DNA from: DASSBG01 sp965651365
GTDB lineage: Bacteria > Pseudomonadota > Gammaproteobacteria > Xanthomonadales > Rhodanobacteraceae
Direction of reading: 5' to 3'
Assembly: GCA_965651365.1 (NCBI GenBank)
Contig: CBFGSA010000134.1
Span: 1-7,009, forward strand
Length of the DNA: 7,009 nucleotides
The notes beneath the pieces were generated by a model that was not told where the DNA came from, ran no database searches, and saw nothing but the letters and a program-made list of their open reading frames with translations. Shown piece after piece: positions 1 to 6,961 of the stretch (the first letter of the stretch is position 1; each line of letters begins with the position of its first letter). Both the position numbers and the translations under genes were made by a program.

Positions 1-15
1 GCGACCCTGCCACCC

Positions 16-459
16 ATGATCGCACTCCTGCAACGCGTGACCGAAGCCCGGGTCGAGGTCGATGGGGAAATAGTCGGCGCCATTGACGCCGGCCTGATGG
101 TGCTGGTGGCGGTGGAACCGGACGACGGTGAGGCCGAATGTCGGCGCATGCTGGAACGACTGCTGGGCTACCGGGTGTTTGCCGACGACACGGGGCGCAT
201 GAACCGGTCGCTGGCCGACACCGGCGGCGGCCTGCTGCTGGTGCCGCAGTTCACCCTGGCTGCCGATACCGACAAGGGCATGCGGCCCGGTTTTGCCTCG
301 GCCGCCAGCCCGGAGCACGGGCGGGCCATGTTCGAGTGTTTGCTGGAATTGGCCCGCGAAAGCCATCCCGGGCTTGCAAACGGGCGCTTCGGGGCCCATA
401 TGAGGGTGCATCTGGTCAATGATGGTCCTGTCACGTTTCGGCTCCGTGTGCGTCTATAG
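16..459 (+). CDS. dtd: D-aminoacyl-tRNA deacylase (DTD)
   Basis: A 147-aa protein, the usual length for bacterial DTD. The enzyme hydrolyses the ester bond of D-aminoacyl-tRNAs (and glycyl-tRNA-Ala) in the cytoplasm, recycling mischarged tRNA. The N-terminus MIALLQRVTEARVEVDGE is the family's canonical start, which fixes the ATG. Both family signatures are present: QFTLAADT (Q78-F79-T80) and NDGPVT near the C-terminus, with the Gly-Pro-Val-Thr motif at residues 137-140. MRPGF at 89-93 is also typical. One oddity is that the first signature begins with Pro77, where E. coli has Ser (SQFT). Only 15 bases precede the start and they hold no Shine-Dalgarno sequence, so the gene may be translationally coupled to an upstream gene outside the window. 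No T-rich terminator follows before the rpoD promoter. The identification rests on motif recognition and is very secure. Confidence 0.95.
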   Translation: MIALLQRVTEARVEVDGEIVGAIDAGLMVLVAVEPDDGEAECRRMLERLLGYRVFADDTGRMNRSLADTGGGLLLVPQFTLAADTDKGMRPGFASAASPEHGRAMFECLLELARESHPGLANGRFGAHMRVHLVNDGPVTFRLRVRL

Positions 460-592
460 AGTAGTGCGCCTGGCCATGCCTGCCGCAGGGCTGGATTCCT
501 GCCACGCCGATATCGCCGGAAAGTGCCGACAACTGCGCCATCCGGGATCGCTGAGCCGCAGCACAACGGGGCGAGAAACAGGCTCTTGAAGC

Positions 593-621
593 TGGTCAAA
601 AAATCACCAGACTGATATAAT
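593..621 (+). promoter_or_regulatory. Sigma70-type promoter for rpoD
   Basis: A perfect -10 hexamer TATAAT lies at 616-621, preceded by an extended -10 TGA (613-615). A 17-bp spacer separates it from a -35-like TGGTCA (593-598, 4 of 6 matches to TTGACA). The predicted transcript start is near 628, giving a leader of about 45 nt before the rpoD ATG at 673. The -35 lies inside a dyad, CTGGT (592-596) and ACCAG (606-610), with an AT-rich centre; this could be an operator, but that is inference. The leader could form a weak hairpin, GTGCG (622-626) with CGCAC (644-648). Confidence 0.72.
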
Positions 622-672
622 GTGCGGTTCCGAGTTCGCCCCGCGCACTCCTCTATCCATCGAGATTCCTCC

Positions 673-2544
<1,872 letters not shown>

Positions 2545-2593
2545 GAGGGCGGACCTTCGCCACGGTGCGCCAAACTTGGTAGGGTGCTGCTGA

Positions 2594-2677
2594 GCGAAGC
2601 GAAGCGCACCGAAGCGTGAGGCTTTCATGGTGCGTTTCGCTTCGCCCAGCCGCAGCCTGCTCGCAGCGAAGCGCACC
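2594..2677. repeat. GCTTCGC-rich palindromic repeat cluster after rpoD
   Basis: Arm A (2594-2610, ending GAAGCGCACC) is the reverse complement of arm B (2629-2645, starting GGTGCG) at 16 of 17 positions, across an 18-nt loop. A third segment, C (2666-2677, GCGAAGCGCACC), repeats the last 12 bases of arm A exactly, so B could pair with either A or C in alternative hairpins. The unit is preceded by GTAGGGTGC (2580-2588). I recognise this as resembling palindromic intergenic repeats common in beta- and gammaproteobacteria, but cannot name the family. There is no open frame with convincing coding character here and no T-tract, so it is not a classical terminator, though it may limit read-through from rpoD. 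Confidence 0.7.
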
Positions 2678-2706
2678 GTTGAAAATGTCATGCCGCTGTC
2701 CGGCAA

Positions 2707-2733
2707 GGCGGGATACGCTTCGCTCCTCCCGCC
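2707..2733. repeat. Second palindromic repeat, GGCGGGA hairpin
   Basis: GGCGGGA (2707-2713) pairs perfectly with TCCCGCC (2727-2733) around a 13-nt loop containing TACGCTTCGCT. This resembles the widespread proteobacterial intergenic palindrome in which a GCTTCGC core sits between G/C-rich arms. It lies 34 bp upstream of the rarD ATG and, with the preceding cluster, occupies most of the rpoD-rarD gap. The lack of a T-run argues against an intrinsic terminator. Confidence 0.6.
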
Positions 2734-2766
2734 CCACTTGAGCTGCTCCACACCGTGCAGGCCCGC

Positions 2767-3714
2767 ATGACCCGCAACGCGCCATCCAGTCCGCAAACAA
2801 ACAATCGCAGCGGCCTGCTGTTCGGCCTGGGCTGCTACGGCATCTGGGGCGTGCTGCCGCTGTACTTCATCGTGCTGGACTTCGCCACGCCGCTGGAGAT
2901 CGTGGCCAACCGCACCGTCTGGTCATTGCTGTTCTGCGCCCTTTTGCTGCCCTTCATCGGCGGTCTCGGGCCGGTGCTGGCAGTGCTGCGCCAGCGCCGC
3001 CACATGCTGTTTCTGGCTGCCGCCGCGGCGCTGATTGCCGTCAACTGGCTGGTCTACGTGTATGCGGTCACCCACCATCAGGTGGTGCAGGCCTCGCTGG
3101 GCTATTTCATCAACCCCGTGGTCACCGTGATCCTGGGTGTCGTGGTTCTGGGTGAGCGCTTGCGGGGCTTGCAGTGGCTGGCGGTGGCCATCAGCGTGCT
3201 GGCTGTCGGCGTGATTGCCTTCGGCTACGGTCAGGTGCCGTGGCTGGCATTCGTGCTGGCCGTCAGTTTTGGATTTTATGGGCTGGCCAAGAGCCGTGTC
3301 GGCCGCGAGATCGGGGCGCTGCAGAGCCTGGCCGTCGAGACCCTGCTGCTGACGCCGTTGGCCCTGGTGGTGATGCTGTGGCTGGACGCGCAGGGTGCGG
3401 GGCATTTTCTGCGCGATGGCAGTGCCCACAGCCTGCTGCTGATGTCCTCCGGGATCGTCACCGCCCTGCCGTTGGTGCTGTTCGCCGCCGCGGCGCGGCG
3501 ACTGCCGCTCAGCACACTGGGTTTGATGCAGTATCTGGCACCCGGCATGCAGTTTCTGATTGGCGTGTACGTGCAGCACGAGGCCATGCCGGCCAGCCGC
3601 TGGACCGGCTTCGCCATGATCTGGCTGGCGCTGGCCATCATCAGCATCGACGCCATCGGGCACACCCGCCGCAACCGCGCCCTGCGCCGCGCGGAACTCG
3701 AAGCCGCCCGCTGA
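2767..3714 (+). CDS. rarD: RarD, EamA/DMT-superfamily permease
   Basis: A 315-aa inner-membrane protein with about ten hydrophobic helices, the drug/metabolite transporter fold made of two EamA repeats. RarD-specific landmarks are GLLFGLGCYGIWGVLPLYF at about 16-34, NWLVYVYAV (93-101), ASLGYFINP (109-117), LGERLR (128-133), SFGFYGLAK (167-175), GIVTALPLVLFAAAARRL (229-246) and LSTLGLMQYLAPGMQFLI (248-265), all close to E. coli RarD (chloramphenicol-sensitive protein). The natural substrate of RarD is not established. The tail after residue 299 is basic and soluble. ATG 2767 is preferred over an in-frame GTG at 2755. Neither has a strong Shine-Dalgarno sequence; GCAGG (2758-2762) lies just before the ATG. 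No promoter is evident in the repeat-filled upstream gap. The gene converges with the next one, with a 109-bp gap. Confidence 0.88.
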   Translation: MTRNAPSSPQTNNRSGLLFGLGCYGIWGVLPLYFIVLDFATPLEIVANRTVWSLLFCALLLPFIGGLGPVLAVLRQRRHMLFLAAAAALIAVNWLVYVYAVTHHQVVQASLGYFINPVVTVILGVVVLGERLRGLQWLAVAISVLAVGVIAFGYGQVPWLAFVLAVSFGFYGLAKSRVGREIGALQSLAVETLLLTPLALVVMLWLDAQGAGHFLRDGSAHSLLLMSSGIVTALPLVLFAAAARRLPLSTLGLMQYLAPGMQFLIGVYVQHEAMPASRWTGFAMIWLALAIISIDAIGHTRRNRALRRAELEAAR

Positions 3715-3823
3715 CCCGCGCCATGCGCGCGAACGGATATGCCGCAAGGTTTCACGGTCATGGGCCGCTCTTACAGCCTGGCGCTTCCGCCTTGCGCTGG
3801 CGCGTGCCGCATGAAAGCGACTG

Positions 3824-4393
3824 TCAGCCCAGTTCCAGCGCCTCGGTCCGCGCCAGACGCCGCGTGACGCGATGGCACACCGCCGAACGTGGCGCAGCGG
3901 GCGCCAGCGCCACCAGCACGTGCAGGCCGGCCAGTCGCCGACGCCGAAAGCGGACCACGGCCGCGCGTCCCGGTGCGGCGAGAATGGCCGGTGACGCCAA
4001 TGCGACTTGCGCGCGCCGCGAGTGCGACACCGGTTCAGTCAGGCGGTCCCAGGCCAGATAATCCGAATCCGGCAGCAGATGCAGCCGTCCAAGCCCACGG
4101 CCGCCCGCATCGAGGATTTGGCACCACTCGTGCGGACCGTCCTCGGTGATCGCGCTCGTCGTCACCAGCCAGCGCGCATCCCGCCACGCCAGCAGGGCGG
4201 CATCCAGCACCATACCGGGCATGGGTTCGTGCCAGGTGCTGGATCCAGTGGGCAACACCAGCAACACATTGCCCAGCGTCGGCAGCCGCTGCAGGAGTTC
4301 GGGCGGCATGATGGGCCGTCGGGTGCTGCAGGCGTCCAGTACCTGACGGTGGCAATGCCGACAGCGACGACCGAATGAAAACGGGATTGGCAT
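3824..4393 (-). CDS. Unrecognised 189-aa protein, probably Fur-regulated
   Basis: I do not recognise this family. The 189-aa product has no signal peptide or transmembrane helix. It starts with a short Cys/His-containing stretch (C11-x2-C14, H13, H15, C22). Next comes a mixed hydrophobic domain at about 30-140 with VLLVLPTGSSTW, MVLDAALLAWRDARWLVTTS, GLGRLHLLPDSDYLAWDRL and SHSRRAQVALASPAILAAPG. The tail at about 145-185 is Arg-rich. Coding character is supported by sensible composition and by its own promoter and Fur box directly upstream. The start at 4393 is chosen because a GGA lies 6 bases before the ATG and the predicted transcript start is about 20 nt upstream. An alternative is Met29 (4309), which has no Shine-Dalgarno. 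By context it may serve iron or heme metabolism; this is inference only. It lacks the features of HemP. Confidence 0.6.
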   Translation of the reverse strand: MPIPFSFGRRCRHCHRQVLDACSTRRPIMPPELLQRLPTLGNVLLVLPTGSSTWHEPMPGMVLDAALLAWRDARWLVTTSAITEDGPHEWCQILDAGGRGLGRLHLLPDSDYLAWDRLTEPVSHSRRAQVALASPAILAAPGRAAVVRFRRRRLAGLHVLVALAPAAPRSAVCHRVTRRLARTEALELG

Positions 4394-4417
4394 GGGAGAT
4401 CCGTCAGTGGGTTGCTT

Positions 4418-4438
4418 GGATGGTAATGATTCTCATCC
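4418..4438 (-). promoter_or_regulatory. Fur box (iron-responsive operator)
   Basis: The 21-bp element GGATG-N11-CATCC is a near-palindrome with 16 of 20 symmetric positions matching. On the plus strand the overlapping 19-mer at 4422-4440 contains TAATGAT and TCAT and matches the classical 19-bp Fur consensus at about 13 of 19 positions. It lies between and over the -35 and -10 of the minus-strand promoter, the expected arrangement for iron-dependent repression. The only gene positioned to be controlled is the 189-aa gene starting at 4393. Confidence 0.72.
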
Positions 4439-4447
4439 GCAAGTCAA
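4420..4447 (-). promoter_or_regulatory. Sigma70-type promoter of the Fur-controlled gene
   Basis: Read on the minus strand, TTGACT (plus positions 4442-4447, 5 of 6 to consensus) is followed after 16 bp by TACCAT (4420-4425, 4 of 6). Transcription would start near 4412, leaving about 20 nt of leader before the ATG at 4393. The Fur box occupies the spacer and the -10. Confidence 0.6.
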
Positions 4448-4496
4448 ACCCTGCCCATCTTGTGTCCCGGCAGGCTCGGTGCAGGCTACGCCCTAT

Positions 4497-4636
4497 CAGG
4501 CTGTTGAAAAACTACTGCGCTCGACATATTGAACGCCTGCGGTGCTCGAAATCCTCATGTACCGGCACGTACACTGCGGTTCCTGCGCTCCTCGGCTTCC
4601 AATCTGCCTTCGCTCGCTACGTTTTTCAACAACCTG
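4497..4636. mobile_element. MITE-like non-coding insertion, 140 bp
   Basis: The left end (4497-4512, CAGGCTGTTGAAAAAC) and right end (4621-4636, GTTTTTCAACAACCTG) are inverted repeats matching at 15 of 16 positions. The tetranucleotide CTAT directly abuts both ends (4493-4496 and 4637-4640), as expected for a 4-bp target-site duplication. The interior has no credible gene. It contains a hairpin, TGTAC (4558-4562) and GTACA (4569-4573), almost exactly at the element's midpoint. It also has two related copies of CCTGCG-N-T-N-CTCG (4536-4548 and 4582-4594). The ends resemble CAGGCTGTTGAAAAA termini I associate with IS elements, perhaps of the IS1182 type, but that assignment is tentative. The right end touches the psuK stop codon, which the duplication preserved. 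Confidence 0.75.
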
Positions 4637-5512
4637 CTATTGGTCCGATGCGCCGGCAAAGGCCAGCACCCGACCCGCCAGCGCATGTCCGGCACGACAG
4701 GCCGCGGCCAGATCGTCATCACGCATCCAGGCAGCGAGAAAGCCGGCGTTGAAGGCATCGCCGGCACCGGTACGGTCGCGCACCTGGGTGACCGGTGGCA
4801 CGGCAACCTCAGCCAGGCACGTTCCGCCACGCCAGACCCGCGTGGGATGCGCGCCGTCCCGTGCCAGCACAATCGCCTTGTCGAGCTCGCGTCCGAATGT
4901 GCCCGGCGTGCTGCCGTCGCACAGATCCAGCAGCGCGCATTCGTCTCGATTGGCCGAAATCAGATCCGGCGCCAGATCGCGCACCAACGTCTGGAACGCA
5001 CCCACGCCAAAGCCCGCGATCAAGCCGGTCGAGGACACATCCAGCGAAGTGCGCGCACCCACCGCACGCGCCGCGCGGGCCGCGGCCAGCACGCTGGATG
5101 CGGCCGGCTCGGCCACCAGCGAATAGCCGGTCAAATGCAGAATGTCCACGTTTTCGAGCCAGGCCTGCGGCACCGGCCCCAGCTCGGCCGACGCACCGCG
5201 CGAGGGAAACATGCTGCGCTCGCCGTCCGTGTCCACCATCACCACCACCATGCCGGTGGCACCGCGCTGCTGCACGCGAACGTCCACGTCTCGCTGGCGC
5301 AGTTCCTGTGTCAGCGCCGCCCCGGCCGGATCATCGCCGACGCAGCCGATGAAGCGGGTCGGACAAAGCGGCGCGGCAAAGGCCGCCACATTGGCCGCCG
5401 AGCCACCGCGGGTGGTGCTGATACGGCAGCGCGTGTCGGTCGCGGCACGTGGGGCCTCGTCCAGCCACACCACCACGTCCTGCACCAGATCGCCGATGAC
5501 CGCCAGCATCAT
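4637..5512 (-). CDS. psuK: PfkB-family sugar kinase, probable pseudouridine kinase
   Basis: A 291-aa cytoplasmic ribokinase-fold kinase. Visible landmarks are the N-terminal strand AVIGDLVQDVV, the substrate-side motif GGSAAN (36-41), FIGCVGDDPAG (54-64), the N-x-x-E motif NRDE (188-191), and the PfkB signature RTGAGDAF (247-254) with catalytic Asp252. PfkB kinases phosphorylate many sugars and nucleosides. The assignment to pseudouridine (making pseudouridine-5'-phosphate) rests mainly on the adjacent psuG, whose substrate that is. The gene begins 6 nt after the psuG stop on the same strand, so the two are almost certainly co-transcribed. Two tandem ATGs (5512 and 5509) are possible starts; the Shine-Dalgarno is weak. 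The TAG stop (4637-4639) lies within the CTAT duplication of the neighbouring insertion. Ribokinase or another nucleoside kinase is the alternative. Confidence 0.85.
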   Translation of the reverse strand: MMLAVIGDLVQDVVVWLDEAPRAATDTRCRISTTRGGSAANVAAFAAPLCPTRFIGCVGDDPAGAALTQELRQRDVDVRVQQRGATGMVVVMVDTDGERSMFPSRGASAELGPVPQAWLENVDILHLTGYSLVAEPAASSVLAAARAARAVGARTSLDVSSTGLIAGFGVGAFQTLVRDLAPDLISANRDECALLDLCDGSTPGTFGRELDKAIVLARDGAHPTRVWRGGTCLAEVAVPPVTQVRDRTGAGDAFNAGFLAAWMRDDDLAAACRAGHALAGRVLAFAGASDQ

Positions 5513-5518
5513 CGCGGC

Positions 5519-6430
5519 TCAGTTGCCGCCCAGCGCCACGGCGATTTCCGTCGCCAGGCGCACATTGTTGCGGTACAGGGCGACATTGGCATCCAGGCTG
5601 GCATCGCCGGTTTCGCGGCGGATGAACTCGAGCAGGAACGGCGTCACCGCCTGACCCTCGATGCCCTGCTCGGCCAGCGCATCCCAGGCCTTGCGGACCA
5701 CGCCCTCCAGCAGTTGCGGATCCAGTTGTTGCCCGACGGGCACCGGATTGCCGACCAGCAAAGCCGCACGCAGACCCAGCTCGCGCTGCGCCCGATAGAT
5801 CCGGGCTACCTCGGTCGGCGTGTCCACGCGATGCGCAAGCCGGTAACCGGAATCGGCCACATAGAATCCGGGATAGGCGTGCGTGCCATAGCCGACCACC
5901 GGCACCGACAGCGTCTCCAGGCGCTCCAGCGTGGCGCGGATGTCGAGCACCGCCTTGGCACCGGAGGAGACCAGCACCACCGGATAGCGCGACAAGGCCA
6001 CCAGATCGGCCGACTCGTCGAAGTTCTCGGCCGCGCCGTGATGCACACCGCCGAGCCCGCCGGTGGCAAACACCTTGACCCCGGCGCGGCAGGCCAGAAA
6101 CGAGGTGCCGGCAATCGTGGTGCCCGCGTTGCGCCCGTTGACCGCGCCAATCGCCAGCTCGCGAATGCCCGACTTCAACACCGCATCGTCATGGGCCAGC
6201 GCCTCGATCTGCGCGTGATCCAGCCCCACCACCGGCACGCCGCGATGCACGCCAATCGTCGCCGGCACCGCGCCACCATCGCGCACCATTCGCTCGGCCT
6301 CAAGCGCCACCTCGACATTGCGCGGCCGCGGCAGCCCGTGCGTGAAAATCGTCGACTCCAGCGCCACCACCGGCCGCTCCGCCGCCACCGCCTCAGCCAC
6401 CTCCGGTGCCACCTGCAAAAACTCATCCAT
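5519..6430 (-). CDS. psuG: Pseudouridine-5'-phosphate glycosidase
   Basis: A 303-aa protein; E. coli PsuG (YeiN) is 312 aa. The enzyme reversibly splits the C-C glycosidic bond of pseudouridine-5'-phosphate to uracil and ribose-5-phosphate, using a Schiff-base lysine and a divalent metal. Conserved blocks are VVALESTIFTHGLPRP (21-36), GAVPATIGVHRGVPVVGL (53-70), GTTIAGTS, KVFATGGLGGVH (119-130), ESADLVAL and SSGAKAVLDI (155-164). By remembered alignment to the E. coli enzyme, Glu25, Lys86, His130, Asp142 and the Schiff-base Lys159 are all retained, so it should be active. The start at 6430 (second of two tandem ATGs) is preferred because AGGA lies 7 bases upstream; 6433 is possible, and a longer frame to 6502 would add residues not found in the family. 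It is first in the operon with psuK. No transporter (psuT) or regulator gene is in the window. Confidence 0.93.
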   Translation of the reverse strand: MDEFLQVAPEVAEAVAAERPVVALESTIFTHGLPRPRNVEVALEAERMVRDGGAVPATIGVHRGVPVVGLDHAQIEALAHDDAVLKSGIRELAIGAVNGRNAGTTIAGTSFLACRAGVKVFATGGLGGVHHGAAENFDESADLVALSRYPVVLVSSGAKAVLDIRATLERLETLSVPVVGYGTHAYPGFYVADSGYRLAHRVDTPTEVARIYRAQRELGLRAALLVGNPVPVGQQLDPQLLEGVVRKAWDALAEQGIEGQAVTPFLLEFIRRETGDASLDANVALYRNNVRLATEIAVALGGN

Positions 6431-6777
6431 CATCCAATCCTGTTCAGGCACGCGGGCGTGACGCCCCGCAACACAGTATCCACCCTCGCGACGGGATTGC
6501 ACAAACTACAGCATACTGCCGCGGTCATGCGACAATACGCGCTCGCTGCGACAATCCCGGCGCAGACCAAGTGGCACGTGGATGAGCGCGGCGCTGGCGT
6601 CTCCGTCATCCTGGGGCCGCCGCAGGCGACGCGGGGAGCGCTCATGGATGGGCGCGCTTTGAGGAGCGAGGAAACCCGGGATCCAATTTCAAACTGCTGG
6701 AAGAATGCGATTGGTGGTTTACGTCGCCGCGCCAGGTTTCGCGAGGCGCATCATGGATGTTTGTCACACTCGAGTAC
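6431..6777. other. Intergenic region between divergent psuG and tRNA
   Basis: About 350 bases with no gene I can support. The psuG promoter must lie on the minus strand here, but I see only weak candidates, such as GATACT near 6474-6479. The stretch contains the 9-bp direct repeat at 6528-6555, listed separately. TCATGGATG occurs twice, near 6641 and 6751. No strong promoter is visible for the tRNA gene that follows on the plus strand. Confidence 0.5.
6528..6555. repeat. Direct repeat TGCGACAAT x2 upstream of psuG
   Basis: TGCGACAAT occurs at 6528-6536 and again at 6547-6555, 19 bp start to start (about two helical turns). The pair lies roughly 100 bp upstream of the psuG start. On the psuG strand it reads ATTGTCGCA-N10-ATTGTCGCA. 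It could be a tandem binding site for an operon regulator, but two 9-mers in high-GC DNA may also be chance. Confidence 0.4.
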
Positions 6778-6851
6778 GGGCCCATAGCTCAATTGGTCAG
6801 AGCAGCGGACTCATAATCCGTTGGTTCCAGGTTCAAGTCCTGGTGGGGTGA
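6778..6851 (+). tRNA. tRNA-Ile2 (CAU anticodon), 3' acceptor strand damaged
   Basis: The cloverleaf reads: acceptor 5' GGGCCCA (6778-6784), D stem GCTC/GAGC, anticodon stem GCGGA/TCCGT with loop CTCATAA (anticodon CAT, 6812-6814), T stem CCAGG/CCTGG with loop TTCAAGT (6832-6838). CAU-anticodon tRNAs are initiator Met, elongator Met or Ile2, whose C34 is changed to lysidine by TilS to read AUA. The C4-G69 and C5-G68 pairs and the similarity to E. coli ileX favour Ile2; elongator Met is the alternative. The acceptor 3' strand is TGGGGTG (6844-6850) where TGGGCCC is expected. Positions 1-72 and 3-70 are therefore G-G mismatches and 2-71 is G-T, followed by A then GCC instead of CCA. The copy is probably a pseudogene or poorly functional. 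Confidence 0.75.
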
Positions 6852-6853
6852 GC

Positions 6854-6917
6854 CGCTGCGCTTGCGGGCTGCCAGTGGCAGGCCGCGCAGCGACGAACGA
6901 CGCGACAGGAAGTCGCG
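6854..6917. repeat. Two hairpins in the spacer between tRNA copies
   Basis: The first hairpin has an 8-bp outer stem CGCTGCGC (6854-6861) with GCGCAGCG (6885-6892), a 4-nt bulge, and a 7-bp inner stem (6866-6873 with 6877-6884, one mismatch) capped by AGT. The second is a perfect 6-bp stem CGCGAC (6901-6906) with GTCGCG (6912-6917) around AGGAA. Neither is followed by a T-run. They may act as processing sites or slow polymerase in a tRNA transcript, but no function is shown. Confidence 0.5.
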
Positions 6918-6961
6918 GCTGGCGATGCACACCAAGGACGGTTACTGCAAAATGCGAGTAC

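Noticed and set aside
622..672. N-terminal extension of RpoD from the GTG at 622
   Set aside because: This codon lies directly after the -10 hexamer and upstream of the predicted transcript start, and the extra 17 residues do not belong to the family.
2923..3747. A 274-aa minus-strand frame opposite rarD, rich in Gln and His
   Set aside because: It is a shadow of the rarD coding sequence; the RarD motifs on the plus strand settle the strand.
3174..4061. A 295-aa plus-strand frame overlapping rarD and the gene after it
   Set aside because: It is Arg/Ala-rich, overlaps rarD in another frame and is antisense to the 189-aa gene; no motif is recognisable.
4394..4492. A small hemP-like gene next to the Fur box
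   Set aside because: Frames on the minus strand here stop within a few codons (ATG near 4460 reads M-G-R-V-stop), and no HemP-like C-terminal motif is seen.
4529..6787. A 752-aa open frame on the plus strand with a run of histidines, resembling a metal-binding protein
   Set aside because: It is antisense to psuK and psuG, both confidently identified, crosses the insertion element and an intergenic region, and runs into the tRNA. Its Arg/His-rich composition is typical of a shadow frame.
6778..6851. Elongator tRNA-Met instead of tRNA-Ile2
   Set aside because: The CAT anticodon alone cannot decide. The C4-G69/C5-G68 acceptor pairs and the closeness to E. coli ileX favour Ile2, but Met is not fully excluded.
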